64,000 nucleotides of DNA from Diprion similis. Lineage: Eukaryota; Arthropoda; Insecta; Hymenoptera; Diprionidae. Numbering within the stretch: position 1 is the stretch's first letter; each line of letters starts with the position of its first letter. The DNA lies in contig NC_060105.1 of assembly GCF_021155765.1 (NCBI RefSeq), forward strand, positions 2,232,001 to 2,296,000, read 5' to 3'. The position numbers were made by a program, and so were the translations under genes. This document shows, piece after piece, positions 27,196 to 40,500 of this stretch. The notes under the pieces were generated by a model. That model was not told the DNA's origin and did not search any database. It saw only the letters and a list, made by a program, of their open reading frames with translations.

Positions 27196-30100
27196 ATGTT
27201 GGGTATTATGCTATTTCTTACCCTGATCGCGGGGGTTCTTTACGGATTCCACTACTTGGTTCGCGGTGGCAGGAAAGGTGAACTCATCGATAGAATTCCT
27301 GGACCATACGCCTGGCCTTTCATCGGTAATATGTTAATCTTCCTAGTGTCTCATGGTGAGTAAACTGCAACGTCATTTCTGAATCTGTTGTTGGGCTCAT
27401 CATGCAAGTATCATATCAAATTTAACCGGTTTCCTCCCGATTAACGCAGTCGAATTATGGACCTTGAGTCGCAAGCTGAACAAGGACTATTACCCCATTA
27501 ATCGTATCTGGAGTGTCAAAGTTCCAGTCGTCAACGTTCATCATCCGGACGACGTCGAGGTAAATGAAAATACCTCCCGTGGGCTTTCAGCTGAAGAGCT
27601 GGTTCATAATTATCCGCATATTTACCAATAGAGTAATTATACAATCAGAGAGGACGATTTTCCACCGGCAATTTGAATTCCACTCTTAAATATATGGCTA
27701 CCAAGCCGTATGATGACAGAATCAATCTCTATGATTATACTTGTCACTTGGCAATCGATAGTAACTACGAGTGTACTGCAGTTATTGTAAAAAATAGAAT
27801 GATCGTGACAGGCAAGGTGTAATTTTGTTGCCATGAAAAACACCGCAATTTGAATAATAATCAGCTTATTACAGAATGTGCAAATCAAGCGTTCAATTTC
27901 GTGGTTATTTTCCAGGCCTTGTTTTTAAGCACGCAGCACATCGAGAAGAGCCCTTTGTACGATTTCCTCCATCCGTGGCTCAGCACCGGACTTTTGACTA
28001 GCAAAGGTGATACTTGAAAAATCTGTTTGCTCTTCGTCAACTTTGATAATGCAAGAAAACTTTTAATTCCGGTCGAAAATCACTTTTTATAATTTCAAAG
28101 AATCTTCACGTTTTCGAACCTCTATAATTCGAAAGACAGGTACTCAGAAAAATGCCGGTCTGTTGGTTTGTCCGATAAACTCCCGCGATGATCTCAGAAA
28201 CGATTTGATGAAACAATCTTAAACTTACAGGATTTCACAGCGAAATAATAGGCATGACAAATTCCCGTGTTCAGTTTAATTTGAACTTCCGGTTCTATCG
28301 GAATTGAATCAACTTTCAATGTTTAACCGACAATCCTATACTTTTTCCTGTTTATTACTTTTTATAAATGAACGGTTATGTTTTTCTAAGTTCAATTGTA
28401 AATTTTGAAAAATCTGTATCAATTTTTTGTTTTGCAAAATTTTTCTTTCGATACTTTTTCAACTAGTGGTCAATTCCCGAAATTTTCAGATTCTTTATTC
28501 GGCCGTTTTCGTGATCATCGCGGAAGTTTCTCGGACAGACCGACGGACTCTTCTCTTATTATTGCGATGAAAAGTATTGCGAAATAAACTGTTTTTCTGG
28601 CTTAGTTTGCATATTTTTAACTCGCGCAATGAGATGTATTAAGTAGAAGAATTCTCGCTGGGTTTTTTATGGAGCCAACGATTTGATTCCAGAAAATTAT
28701 CCTTCGTTCTGCAGTTAGAGTAGATAAGATTTTGAATAGATGCAGGTGAAAAGATGATTCTTTTTCCTCTTGTTTAGGAAAAAAATGGCACGAACGACGG
28801 AAAATCCTCACGCCAGCTTTTCACTTCAACGTACTGCAACAATTTGTCGGAATTTTCAACGAGCAGAGCGAGAAATTGGTGCGATCGCTTTGCCTCGAGG
28901 GAGACGAAGTCGTCGACGATCTCGTCCACCTCCTCCACAAATACACGCTCAACTCGATTTGCGGTGAATTTGAAGTTGACAACGAGTCTTAATGAATGTG
29001 AGAGAACGTTTTCTCATCTCTTGACTTTGCAGAAACCACGATGGGCGCGACATCGGACGTGAATGGGCAAGTTCTGAAGGAATACAGGTCCTGCGTTTCA
29101 GAAATGGGATGTATAACGCTTTACCGGTGAGTCAATTTCATTCATCATAAGCTAAACAAAAACGAGATTGATCCAGCAATTTCTTCGGCTTGAATCTCAG
29201 GATCCTCAGACCTTGGTGGCACTCAGACTGGATGTTCAAATTTTCGCGAAAATTCAAAGATCAAGTTCGCGCGCTGAAAGTTCTTCACGGTTTTTCGACA
29301 AATGTGAGTATCCAATTATACGCGCAGCGCGTATCTTTTCCCTCACAATCACGTGTTCTTAACCACTTTTTCAAAGATCATCAACGATCGTAAACGGTAT
29401 CACGACGAGACCGGAGGTCGATTTTTAAAGAGGTTTGACGACGACAGCCATCAAAGTATTTACAGCTTTGACGACGAAAATGTGAAGGGTGCGTTCCGCA
29501 GAGCTTATATCTTTACACAATGTAATACGAGAAGCAATAAATATTTTCATCACTCAGTGGCATAAAAGTTTCGATTTTTATTCTCAAGGCAAACGACGTC
29601 TGGCTATGCTGGATCTCCTCATCTCAGCTTCCAGGCGTGAAGGCAATATAGACGACGAAGGAATCAGAGAAGAAGTCGACACTTTTATTTTCGAGGTGAT
29701 TTTACTTTGAAACTGACCAGTTTTTACGACGGTTTAATCTGCCTACACTTCGTGCAACTTCAAGTTTTTCAGGATTCTTCTATCCGCTTATTATTCATTC
29801 TCAATCTAGTAGAGACGAATCGAACTAATCGAATTCTGACAAGTTTTTACTCTTTCCTAGTTTATCTTCTTTATTGTAATTTTACCGTCGTACGAAGTAG
29901 TAATCCGGTATTATTGCACGTGTAAAACGGGTTATGGAGATGAATTCACTACAGAAACAATGTTACTTTGGCAAATGCATGCAGCCCGAATCAAATTATT
30001 CCGAAATTATGACCGAATTTTTTTCCCTTCATCTTCTCCTTCTTCTGCATTGCCAATGAATATGTAGTAAAAGTATTCCTATATTGATTACACAAAATTT

Positions 30101-31601
30101 TTATTTTCACTGCAGGGACACGACACGACCGCTATGGCAATATGTTTTACGTTGATGCTGCTAGCCGAAAACAAAGACATTCAGGTACGGTGGACAATTA
30201 ATATTTTGATTCGATACTTGTTTTCCTACCACATATGTATATTTGGTTGAGTTTCTTGAACGGTAATTGCATGCGCCTTTTAATATTTCCATTTCATTTC
30301 TTGTTCATTTTTTTATATTTTTCTCTTCTTTTCTCGCTTACGAAGAAAACAAGTTGTATACGACGAGTGCATTGAATGGGTGTTTGCGTCACGTTTCGCT
30401 TGAAAAAATGAGACTTTGGGACTTGCGATTTATGTCTGTCGTAGGACAAAGCGAGAGCTGAGATCGACGAGGTATTCGAAAATAAAGAAGACAAGAAATT
30501 GTCAATGCGCGAAGTCCAGGGCTTGGCTTATCTCGAAAGATGCATTAAAGAATCTTTGCGATTGTTTCCAAGTGTGCCGTTCGTATCTCGTCACATATCG
30601 GAAGACCTGCAACTCAGTGAGTATTCGAAAACAGGCAGTTTCACGCGCCTGATAATTGTAGCAGAAAATTAAACGATTTAAAAATCTTAAAAAACCGAGA
30701 AAAACCGTTTTCTCTTTGCTGCATTTAGTTATTACTTATTATATGATTGCTGCATATAGAATTTTGTTGAAAAAAAAAAATGGCACTTACAACAACACCT
30801 TCTTGAATTCTCCTATTCAATCTATTTACTATTCTATAATCTATTCCTATTTCCCATCATACGATTGTTTGATATTTGTTCGTTTTTTTTTTCAGAAAAC
30901 TTTCTGGTGCCCGGTGGAACAATTGTTCATGTTCACATTTTTGACGTCCATAGGGATCCCAATTTCTGGTCAGATCCTTCAGCGTTCAATCCGGACAGAT
31001 TTTTACCCGACCAAGCACAAGGACGTCATCCGTTTGCCTTCGTGCCTTTCAGCGCGGGACCACGAAACTGCATCGGTGAGGATAATGCGTTTAACAAAGG
31101 CAATTACGCACCGAGCATCACACGATTGTGCACGTTTCGTCTTGTAGCGTCCGCGACTTTCGTAATGCAGACATTTGCGAAATCCAGTCTAGCATCAAGG
31201 AATTACTGTATTCAAATTTATCCATAATTGGCTTAAGAGCTACGATGGCGTTCCGGAATTCAAGCTCAGCAAATTTCCTTTAATTTGGATGGTGATTATA
31301 ATCCGTCCGAATCGTTCACGAATATTATACCCATGCGTGCGGAGAGAAACAATCATCACCGCAATTATAATTGATAATCAGCACTGAATGAAAACGTATG
31401 TACTCACATTATTCTTCGTCTCTTTATGCAGGTCAGAAATTTGCGATGTTGGAGTTGAAGGTGCTGATGGCACATTTCTTGCACAATTTCTATTTGGAGC
31501 CTCTCGATTATTCAAACGATGTACAAATCCTTACCGACTTGGTCCTCCGGCCAGCAAAACCTATCCGCATAAAATTTGTCTCAAGATTACAAAGTGATTA
31601 A
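27196..31601 (+). CDS. Cytochrome P450, CYP4 family, array gene 5
   Basis: Complete CYP4-type monooxygenase of 517 residues. Exons: 27196-27355, 27450-27559, 27916-28006, 28778-28963, 29033-29126, 29201-29303, 29377-29488, 29589-29695, 30116-30184, 30445-30616, 30896-31075 and 31432-31601. The N-terminus [10 protein letters not shown] and the upstream DNA match gene 3. From exon 9 on, including introns 9 and 11, the sequence follows genes 2 and 4 instead, so the gene is a mosaic. Exon 7 has its own variant (RFDDDSHQSIYSFDD). GHDTTA, ESLR and [10 protein letters not shown] are intact. It ends tail-to-tail with the angiomotin gene about 3 kb away. Confidence 0.94.
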
Positions 31602-32578
31602 CTATAACTAGTGCTCACCACGCACTTTCAAATAGACAAAATTATACAACACATGGAACTTGGTGTAATTAAGTTTTCTTCACTTTTGGATATAAATTTT
31701 CACGCAAACACTCTGTAAAAGTGGCAACAAGAAAGGTAGAATATAAATTTCATTTTGTTTTTTTCTCGTACCGGTCAGCTGTGAAATAAGAAAGACAATT
31801 GTTATATACATATGTCTAATAATAAGTGACAAATAGAAGATGAGATAAACAATTTTCTTACAACAGAGCTTGTATTTTGTATGATTTCTTTACATCAGCC
31901 AACTACCATTATTTTTGTGTTTATTTGTTTATTTATTTATTTTTTTAAGTTTTTTTTTTGTTTTTTGTTTTTTTTTTTTTGTTTGTTTTTGTTTTGCATA
32001 GAAAGCTTCCATCCGTAAAACAATACATTGGTTGGTGGTTTCTGGTTAGTAAAGCTAGCATACATACCAGTGCGACTTGGCACTGTTTCAAACAACACCC
32101 TTGTAACAAAACGCTTACTGTCTATTTTCCAGTCCGTAGCTGCGAAATTCAATATAGGTATCTCTACTCGCGGTTGTCAATACATTTGCAAGTTCTTTTA
32201 TTTGCAACATTGAAAATCATCTATCCGCAATGACGAACAGATGATGGTAAATTCGTAAAGTAAACGAGATTAGAAAAGGAAAAAAAAAAAAAAAAAAACC
32301 ATAAACAAAAAGAGACGGCGATAAAAATGTATACTCAATAAATACGTATAAAGCTTACTTAGAACGGCTGTATCAAAAATAGAGAGCAAACGACGAACAG
32401 TTGTGTTTCCTTAATAGTTACATTTGTTTTTCTTCATTTTCGTGCACTATACGTGTAGTACGCAAAAATATTAAAGTAACAATATTTGGTTACAGCGTAT
32501 AGTCACGGACACAATATTATACATGACCGTTACATTTCTTTGGTGATACTGTAATTTGGTATTCTTGCATATATATAC

Positions 32579-32610
<32 letters not shown>

Positions 32611-33466
32611 GTAAAGGTACGTCAGATTTTAATAAGAATCTTAAATATTATATATGAAATATTTTGTATTGTAGATAGTGATATATAAATAAACTTTTTT
32701 TTTTTTCTTGTATTTTACACATCACATTGAAAATTATTTGGAAATTGTTTTTTTTTTTTTTTTTTTTTTTTTTTGTTTGTTTCACCGTTACCGCTTTTAC
32801 AATAACTGTGAAATAACAGCCTCGTTAAATACATTCATACTTCATCAATAACCAAATCGATTCGGTTAAAACTGATAAATTGATTTGATAAATAACTACT
32901 AATTGAAATTTTTTTCGTTTGTTATGTCTAGGTAAAAAATGTTCTGGTGTGTGTGTATGTGTGTTTGTGTTTGTGTATGTGCTGATGGCTGTTACAGCAC
33001 AACCATTATAAAGCGTAGCTGCAAAATGTAGAAACTGTAGTCAGAAGGAGGAAAAATATGTGAAAAACCAGAAAATGTCTGAAATTCAATGCAAGACTAT
33101 CAACATGTTCACCTTGGTCTTGTCGGTACAATCACATTCACACCATCATTAGTCGTGAATGATACCATTCACGCACACTGGTAAGAGGTAAAAACCTCAA
33201 ATTCAAATGCCACTAGTCCATTACTCTATGCTACATCACAATCAAAATATTATGTTACAACTTAGGATAGGTACATCCTGCATGTACAGGTACACCCTTA
33301 TATCTCCTGCTTTGTTATATAATTCAATCGAAAATTACGATTCGCTACATAATAATATGTAGGTATGATAATTATAAAACAAGCACGAATAAATACATTA
33401 ATTATATTGAAAGAAAATTCTTTATCTTTCTTTCTTTCTTTCTTCACTAATTTCATTACTATTTAG

Positions 33467-33529
<63 letters not shown>

Positions 33530-34569
33530 AATTCTACACTTTGGTGTTTCAGCAAATGTAGAGCGATGACTCTCTCCTGTTGCACTCATCTAATTCTCGA
33601 CGACAATCATTCGTATGTATTACATACGATCGAGGTCCCAATTGACCGTAATGCAATTATATTTCACATATTATGCATTCAAGTATTGTAATTTAAATTA
33701 CATATGTGAACGTATTTCAAAGGGCGGAGTGAAAGTAAGATCTACGAGGGGGGGAAGCAAACAAATTCAGTAAAATTGAGTGAGTTTTGTTTCTTCAGTA
33801 TCCATTTGATCAGTCTTATGGGATCCTAAGCTACTTTTTTTTCAATGTTTTCTAAATTCAATCGGTATACGATATTACTCGACAATTTTAAAAAGACAGA
33901 TAAATTATTAAAAAACATTTGCGGAAAGAGAAGAAGATAGAACTTGAATGATTTGTGAATTTCTTTCCAAGTCTATCGGAATTTCAAGCAAGGTATATCC
34001 GTTACACCATCTATTACTCGGTATATCCTGCGGTAAAAATTTTTTTTTCAATATTACAATTTTCCCGTACCCTCTAAGCTGTAAGGCGATTTTCCTAAGG
34101 CACATTAATACAACGTTGCTCACGATCCGATGCACAAGAGAAGAAGTCGTTTGTTGCATCGTCCATTCTCATCGGTTCAGTGATTTCACCGGCAGAAAAA
34201 ACAGAGGAAGGGAAAAACTCTAAGATAAACGACTATATATGCGCATGTGACACGAGAAAATTATTCCTCAGTACAGAAATTACTTTGGTAATGACTAGGT
34301 CTTACAATCACTATTTTACGTGTCGTTATCTATACAATGTATGTCTATTATGGCGTAATGATTGGCTTGCGGACTTACCTATAAATATTACTACACAGTA
34401 CGTGTCCATGCGTATGCATATATACAAGTTGTGCGCACTCTGCACGCGCGTATATGTATGCATATTCATGAGTAACAAAGAGAATGAATTGAAAAAAAAA
34501 AAAAGAAAACAATCTTTTCATGGCTGCGTACGAACAACAGTCGTGGTAAATCGTATTTACGTAAATATT
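31602..34569. other. Convergent 3' UTR and intergenic DNA between P450 gene 5 and angiomotin
   Basis: No gene. The DNA is AT-rich with T-rich strings at 31920-31985, a 27-base T run at 32748-32774, TA repeats near 32570-32610, a TG-rich tract near 32945-32980 and a 58-base A run. The angiomotin 3' UTR presumably occupies the right part, but its polyadenylation site cannot be fixed. Confidence 0.7.
33469..33526. repeat. 58-base A homopolymer
   Basis: Uninterrupted A run preceded by a TTTC microsatellite. It could be the tail of an old retroposed sequence on the + strand or simple slippage. Length should be treated as uncertain. Confidence 0.85.
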
Positions 34570-37500
34570 CTAAAATTGAATCCTGTAATTGCTAGGCCGA
34601 GGTATTGACCTGGCCCTGGTAGGTGGTAACGAAGAGGTCGAAGCTTCGCTGCTAGCAGTGCCTCCGGAGTCACGTCCTCCGCTTTTACTGCTGACCGTAC
34701 TGCCGGTGCTCTGTCCTCTGGAGCCAATTTGTTTTCTCAGGGTGCCCCGCCCCTCGCTGTCGCTGAGACGACCATATTCTCCGATACGTCTTGACGGCGG
34801 AGGGATCATGGAACGGCCCTGATTTTCCCTGTGTTTCACCTCGGCGATTGCCTGTTTCTTTCGCTGAACATCTCCCAGTCTTTCGTACTCCCCACTGGGT
34901 CCGATCATCAGTGAAGGAGATTTCCTCGTCGCAGTGCTCTGAATGGAGACCTCGGAGCTTGAAGATTTTTTCCGCCGTTGACCTTTCGAGTCAAGTCTGC
35001 CATATTCGAGGGTGCAATTACCAGAATCGCGTCCCTTCATAGCAGATTCGATTATCGGTCCTGGGTCCGACTTCTTACGGGTTTCCGTGTCGCTCAGACG
35101 ACAGTAGCGTGGGTTGTTTGTCGCTTTCAAGGAACGTGGAGGACGAGGCAACGAGCTCGGAGGGAGACTGCCAGCCCTGCGTGGCTCCCCCTCTTGCATT
35201 CTCTGTCGCTGAGAACTCCTACCTTGTTTTTCCAGCAACATCATCTCCTCCGGCCTACTGTCCGACAACCTGGACGCCGTACCTTTGAACCTCGTAGCGG
35301 CGGCAAACTCCAGCAAATCCCCGGAAGCTTCACCTCCCGAATCGTCGAGGAGACGACTTTTACTGGATGCAGTACTCGAACTACCTGTGCTATCTACACC
35401 CGCCAATAATGGCTTGGGTATTTTTCCTTTTCGCGACGTAGTGCCTGGATTAGAGAATCCTGGAAAACAGCAAAGTGCCCGCTGAAAAGAGAGAAAAATA
35501 CCTCCGTTGGAAGGGGTCCGGGACCTGGAAAGAGTGTTAGTGCACGCCACAACAGTGCATGCTCACTCAAGGATGGTGGGAGTGGGTTAGGCAGGATTAG
35601 TCGGTTCTCACTCGCAACAAAATGAACAAAAATTCCATCAATGTCGCCAAATCAACTCTGTTAACTACATACTGTGATTAATATGTATTTCAAATATATC
35701 TCAATGAAAATCAACATAACATGACAGCACATGCGCAGAAGTTAATTATCTTACAGGTATAAGTACTAATTTTTAGGCGAATTGATTTGAAAACGGAAAC
35801 AGTTCTGTCCGATTCAAACTTCCGAAAAATGTGTTTGTACATAATTATTTACTATATTACGCGTGACGGATACTAAATTAAATAAACGGGAAGAAAAAAG
35901 TCAACACACGTCAAGTTCAGTTGAATACAAAGAACGAAAGAAAAATAGTTGACGAATATGATATTTCTATACTTGAATCATGATTTGACAAGCAATAGAT
36001 TCCGTCATATATCGAAGTTGAGATTTCACTTTTAAATTATGAAAGGGGATAGACCACCTGGAAACGACTTCAAGTAATTTTTAGGGATTATAAAACCCTT
36101 ATTTCTCCAAGCTTCTGGCTTGAACGTTGCACTTTTGATATAAAATATATCGTCGACTAATGGATTGAACAGCTTTAAAGAATGAAAAATAAATAAGAAT
36201 TCTTAAGCACACAACAAACATCAAGTGGGTTAATTTGAGTTTGGGAATCATTAACGTGAACTTCAAGTACGGCTACTGTGAATAATTGTCTGCACATACT
36301 ATGTGTCGTCCAATGAAATAGTGTTCCATTATTTAATAACACATTAATGACTCTCGGAGGGGTTCGAGTTAAATTCAGTTACAAACACGAACACAAAAAT
36401 ACCTTGTAGCGTGTGATCTGTAATACTTTTTATGACCTGTGACACTTATTTCAGCTAATCTAATTAATATAGAAGAATGAGAAATGAATAAATTAGATCG
36501 TTGTCAACATATAGATCCTTCAGAACAATGAATTGGTGTTCATTGTACCGTCTAATCGGAAAATATAAATTATCCGCGAGCTGATGCGTTACCTAAATTA
36601 CGGAATTGTATAAGGTCCTTTCTTTATAATTTATGAGCAATTTTTTGATAAAAAACAAAACGCTACACAGTTGAGATTCTGCCTACCTTGCTGAGAAGCT
36701 GAGAGTCTAGTTCTTTCAATTGGTCATCTAGGCTTTTGTTGGTTTGCTCAAAGCTGCCTTGCTTTCTATATTTATTATAGCTGTCGGAAACGGCAAAAGA
36801 ACCACCGCTACCGTATCCACTTCCGCCGCTTAAAACACTGCTCACTGTAAAAACAAAAGTTCAACGTTAATTTTCACGAAGTAAACAATCAAATATCCAT
36901 CGATTGCATTCCCCAGCTGTTTCTCTAATCTCAGTTCATTTTTTAATAGTCATTACCGAGTTCCGGTGTAGAAGTAAGGACCGTATGATGATCTGCAGAT
37001 GTACTTGAATGAGATGAGTGAGCTGCGGGGTAGCTACCAACTCCGCTACTGCTACTACTGTCCTTGTCATACGTATGTTTTTGCAAGACCCGTATCATTG
37101 CGTCTCGTTCAGCCAGTTTTGATTCCAAGTCTTTCATTCTGTAACGTGACAAGAAGATCGTCAACTCCTTGTGATAGCGGAATTTTATCAACTATAAATG
37201 TGAAAGTAAGATTCGGAATGAAAGGCAAACCTTGATTCGAGATCGGCAAGCTTCTTCTGCGCGGCATGTACCTCGTCCATGTGACGCATTTTCTCGGAAC
37301 GAGCCTCCGCTATCATTTTTTCAGCATCTTGGCTCGTTTTCTCCAGTGCCGCGATTTTAGCATCCCTGATAAGGAGAACAAGTGATAGTTCATCAGCATC
37401 AATCGGAACACGAAAGATTTATTGTTTGACATTTACTTTCATACGGATTGATTGTTGACGACAAGTGAAAATTACGATCTTACTTGGGCAAACTGGCAGC

Positions 37501-40500
37501 GTCAATAGCAGCTTGACGAAGGGCACTTTCTTCCAGGTATCGTTGTTCCCATTTAGTCACGTCTCCTTCTAAGGACATGATTTTTTCATCTCGTTCACGT
37601 AACCTTCGTTTCAATTCAGCGATTGTCTCGCCGTTCGATGCGTGCTCGCCACTATTCGTGCCTCCGCATCCACCCTCTCTCAATTCTCTCTCCAACTGGC
37701 CTCTAAGTTGTCGCTCCGTTTCTTCTCGTCTATCACTTGATGCTTGAAGCGAGGATAAAGCGCGTTGGAGCTGACCGACTCTCTCAACGTAGACCTGCTT
37801 CTTTCGAGACTGAAAAATTAATATTTATATGAGCGATGAAAAAACAGTAGTCAAGAAGGGCAAATAAAAGACAATGTACGAGAGCGTTGGCAATATTTAC
37901 ACACCTCTTCTTCCAGGCGGACAACATTTCCCTGTGCATTTGTAAGAGCTGTATCTAAAATATCAATGTGTGTTCTCTGTTCCTGCAGGGTTGCTCGCTG
38001 TGCTGCCAATTCAATTTCTTGTCTCTCTTTAGCAGCCGCCAGTTCTTTGTCTAAAAATGATGTATCAAAGAATAGCTTCAGCACAATTGAACATTTAACC
38101 ATATGCACCTTTTTGATACTGAGCCAGAATGTTTGAGCTTACTTTGGGTGATGAGTTGACCGATTAATAATTCTCGTTGCGTTAGTTCTTTCCTTAGAGA
38201 TTCAACGATTGGAGGAGTATCCGTTCGTGAAGCCAACAAATCAATTTGCTCCCTCAACGCACGATTCAAATCAGTCAAGCGACGGCAGTCGCCTTGGAGC
38301 CTAGCTCGAGCAGCCCTTTCCAGTTTCTCTCTGCGCTCGCAAGATGCTGCCAATTCCTCATGGGCACGATGAACTTTGGCTATTTCATGCTCAAGTTTTT
38401 GGGACTTAGACACTTTGCCGTAGCATCGTTCGAGCTCCAATTTCAACGCGCTGTTTTCCTGGATCAAAATTTGCACCATTTCGGCCGAAGGCCAGATCTC
38501 GCCTGCCGCCGTTTCCCTCTCCTCCCTACCTTTTGTTTGAGGCCTGTACAGTAAATTGAATATTCAGATGCAGTTTCAATGGTAAAACGAAAAAATTAAA
38601 CAACCCAACAGCAACAAGTTTGTCGACGCATCACCTTGGAGACGTTGTGCGTGGATCATAACTATCCGTATCAGTTTTCCCAATCCTTGATAGGTCAGGT
38701 TGAGATCTTGAGAGTGTCAATTTTTCTGTTGGACCAAGAAGTCTATGTTTACTCTTGAGCGGTAGCATAGTAGAAGTGTACGACGGAGGTGGCCTGTCTT
38801 CGAATTCGGTTTCACTTTGTTTACCGCGCTCTCCATCTCTCTCTCGCATCCTCATTTCTATACTACTGCCATTATTGGTCAATTTTCCATACGAAGGTAT
38901 TTTCACTTCTTTAGCAAGGTGTTTCAACACCTGTAAAAAATGTTTCTCAAATTATTTTCAAGAACTATTCACAAGAATTGAATTCCTGACTGTACCTGTG
39001 ATTGATTGAGATAGTCATCTGGAATATCAGTTATTTCTTGGCACCCTCCACCTCCTCCGGGCTGCTCATAATGATGATCGTCATGAGGAAGACTGGTCAA
39101 AGATTGCATAGTTGGGCTATTAGAGTGGCCCTTACCTCCACCCTCGCAGTACAGATAGCCCATTTCTCCATGTTCTCTCACCATTCCTGATAATCTGAGC
39201 AGAATAAAAACGTGAAAACTTTGACGATTATCGTTCCAGTAAATTTGCGCAATTTTAGCCTCACGTAACGGATTACTCATGCCAGATGAATGAATGAAAG
39301 AAAGGTATCGTTACTCGAGTTCTTCAGCATGAAATGCTCTATTATCTAACTATGTGCTTCTGCATTGGACAACCTATTTACTCGTATTGAAATCAATAAT
39401 TATAGTATATGATTGTAATGTAATATTGTTAGTCGAGCGAACAATGTGATGTTTAAAAAACTTGTATAGATTTAAGTGTACACTGCGCAGTGAATTAAAT
39501 TGTAGTAGAGTGCAGAAGGCTAGAATAAAATATCCTGCGGAAGAATTTATACGATTTGAATAAATGTTAAAAAAAAATTATTTAACCTGCTAGATGGTGT
39601 CCAGGAATTTTCGTCGTTGGCATTGTGTATGATAAGGGTGTTATAAGAGCTGGTCGAAACATCCAGGCTACTTCTGTTAGAACCAACGCTGGTTCGATTA
39701 GAACTCAGATTATCCTTAAGGCTATTTCTATTGGAACCGTTGATGCTGTCTTTGAGACTGTTGCGATTGGACCCAGTCAAGCTTTCCTTCAAACTATTTC
39801 TATTCGAGCCATTTAGACTATCCTTCAAACTGTTTCTGTTCAACAGATTGCCCTGGAAAATAGAATCATTTACAATTTTACGTAACAGCATTAAGCATGC
39901 AGCCGCGTACAATGCTAATCGCACAATGGCACTGGCGTCATGTACTCGTGCCCTACCCTGAATGCTCTGCCACATCTATTCATGAGATGCAAAGAGATGA
40001 TTTAATCTGTAGGGAAAAGGCACAGTAGGAGAAACCGCATACACACTTACTTGAATATTGGGAATATTCTCTTTGTGGCTAGACGATCTCGACGGAGTTT
40101 GCTGCTGGTTTTCTTGGCCTTGAGGTTCCTGACGTGCCGTATGTCTTATTACATATCTTTCTTCGTTACTCAAATTTTCATTTGATGTTGATACGTCTGT
40201 ATCGCTGCCACTTAAGCTCTGCGGCAATCCACCTGTTATGAATTATTATCATATGAATTACACAGTGCGTTGATTTTGTTAATGTTCATTTTCCTTTTAA
40301 CATTGTATCTTTTTATTCTGGAGACAGATTTGGACATTTTTTAATAAACTTTATTGTCATTGATTGTTTTGATACTGAAATGTTTATCGACGTGAACTTC
40401 CTGGCTTTCTAAATACTTGAGAAATAATAAATACAACATACCTTGTGTAGGAAGTTGCTTGCGTTGTATATTATTGTTAGCAAATGGTAGGAATCGACCA

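Larger units (their letters stand above)
20264..30444 (+). repeat. Tandem segmental duplication, copy 2 (approximate limits)
   Basis: Second copy of the two-gene P450 unit: the gene 3 3' end, all of gene 4, and gene 5 to about exon 9. Starts of genes 2 and 4 are 10367 bases apart, and those of genes 3 and 5 are 10843 apart. The difference is explained by insertions and deletions in introns and intergenic DNA. The right limit is blurred because the end of gene 5 resembles gene 4 instead of gene 3. Confidence 0.65.

Noticed and set aside
33469-33526. Retrogene ending in a poly(A) tail
   Set aside because: No coding or structured sequence could be identified upstream of the A run.
34180-34608. 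142-codon + strand frame over the angiomotin 3' end
   Set aside because: Overlaps the terminal exon of angiomotin in antisense and shows no similarity.
39853-39975. Extended angiomotin exon 3 starting MWQSIQ
   Set aside because: A good acceptor at 39853 joins in phase to exon 2; the extension is read-through of the intron.
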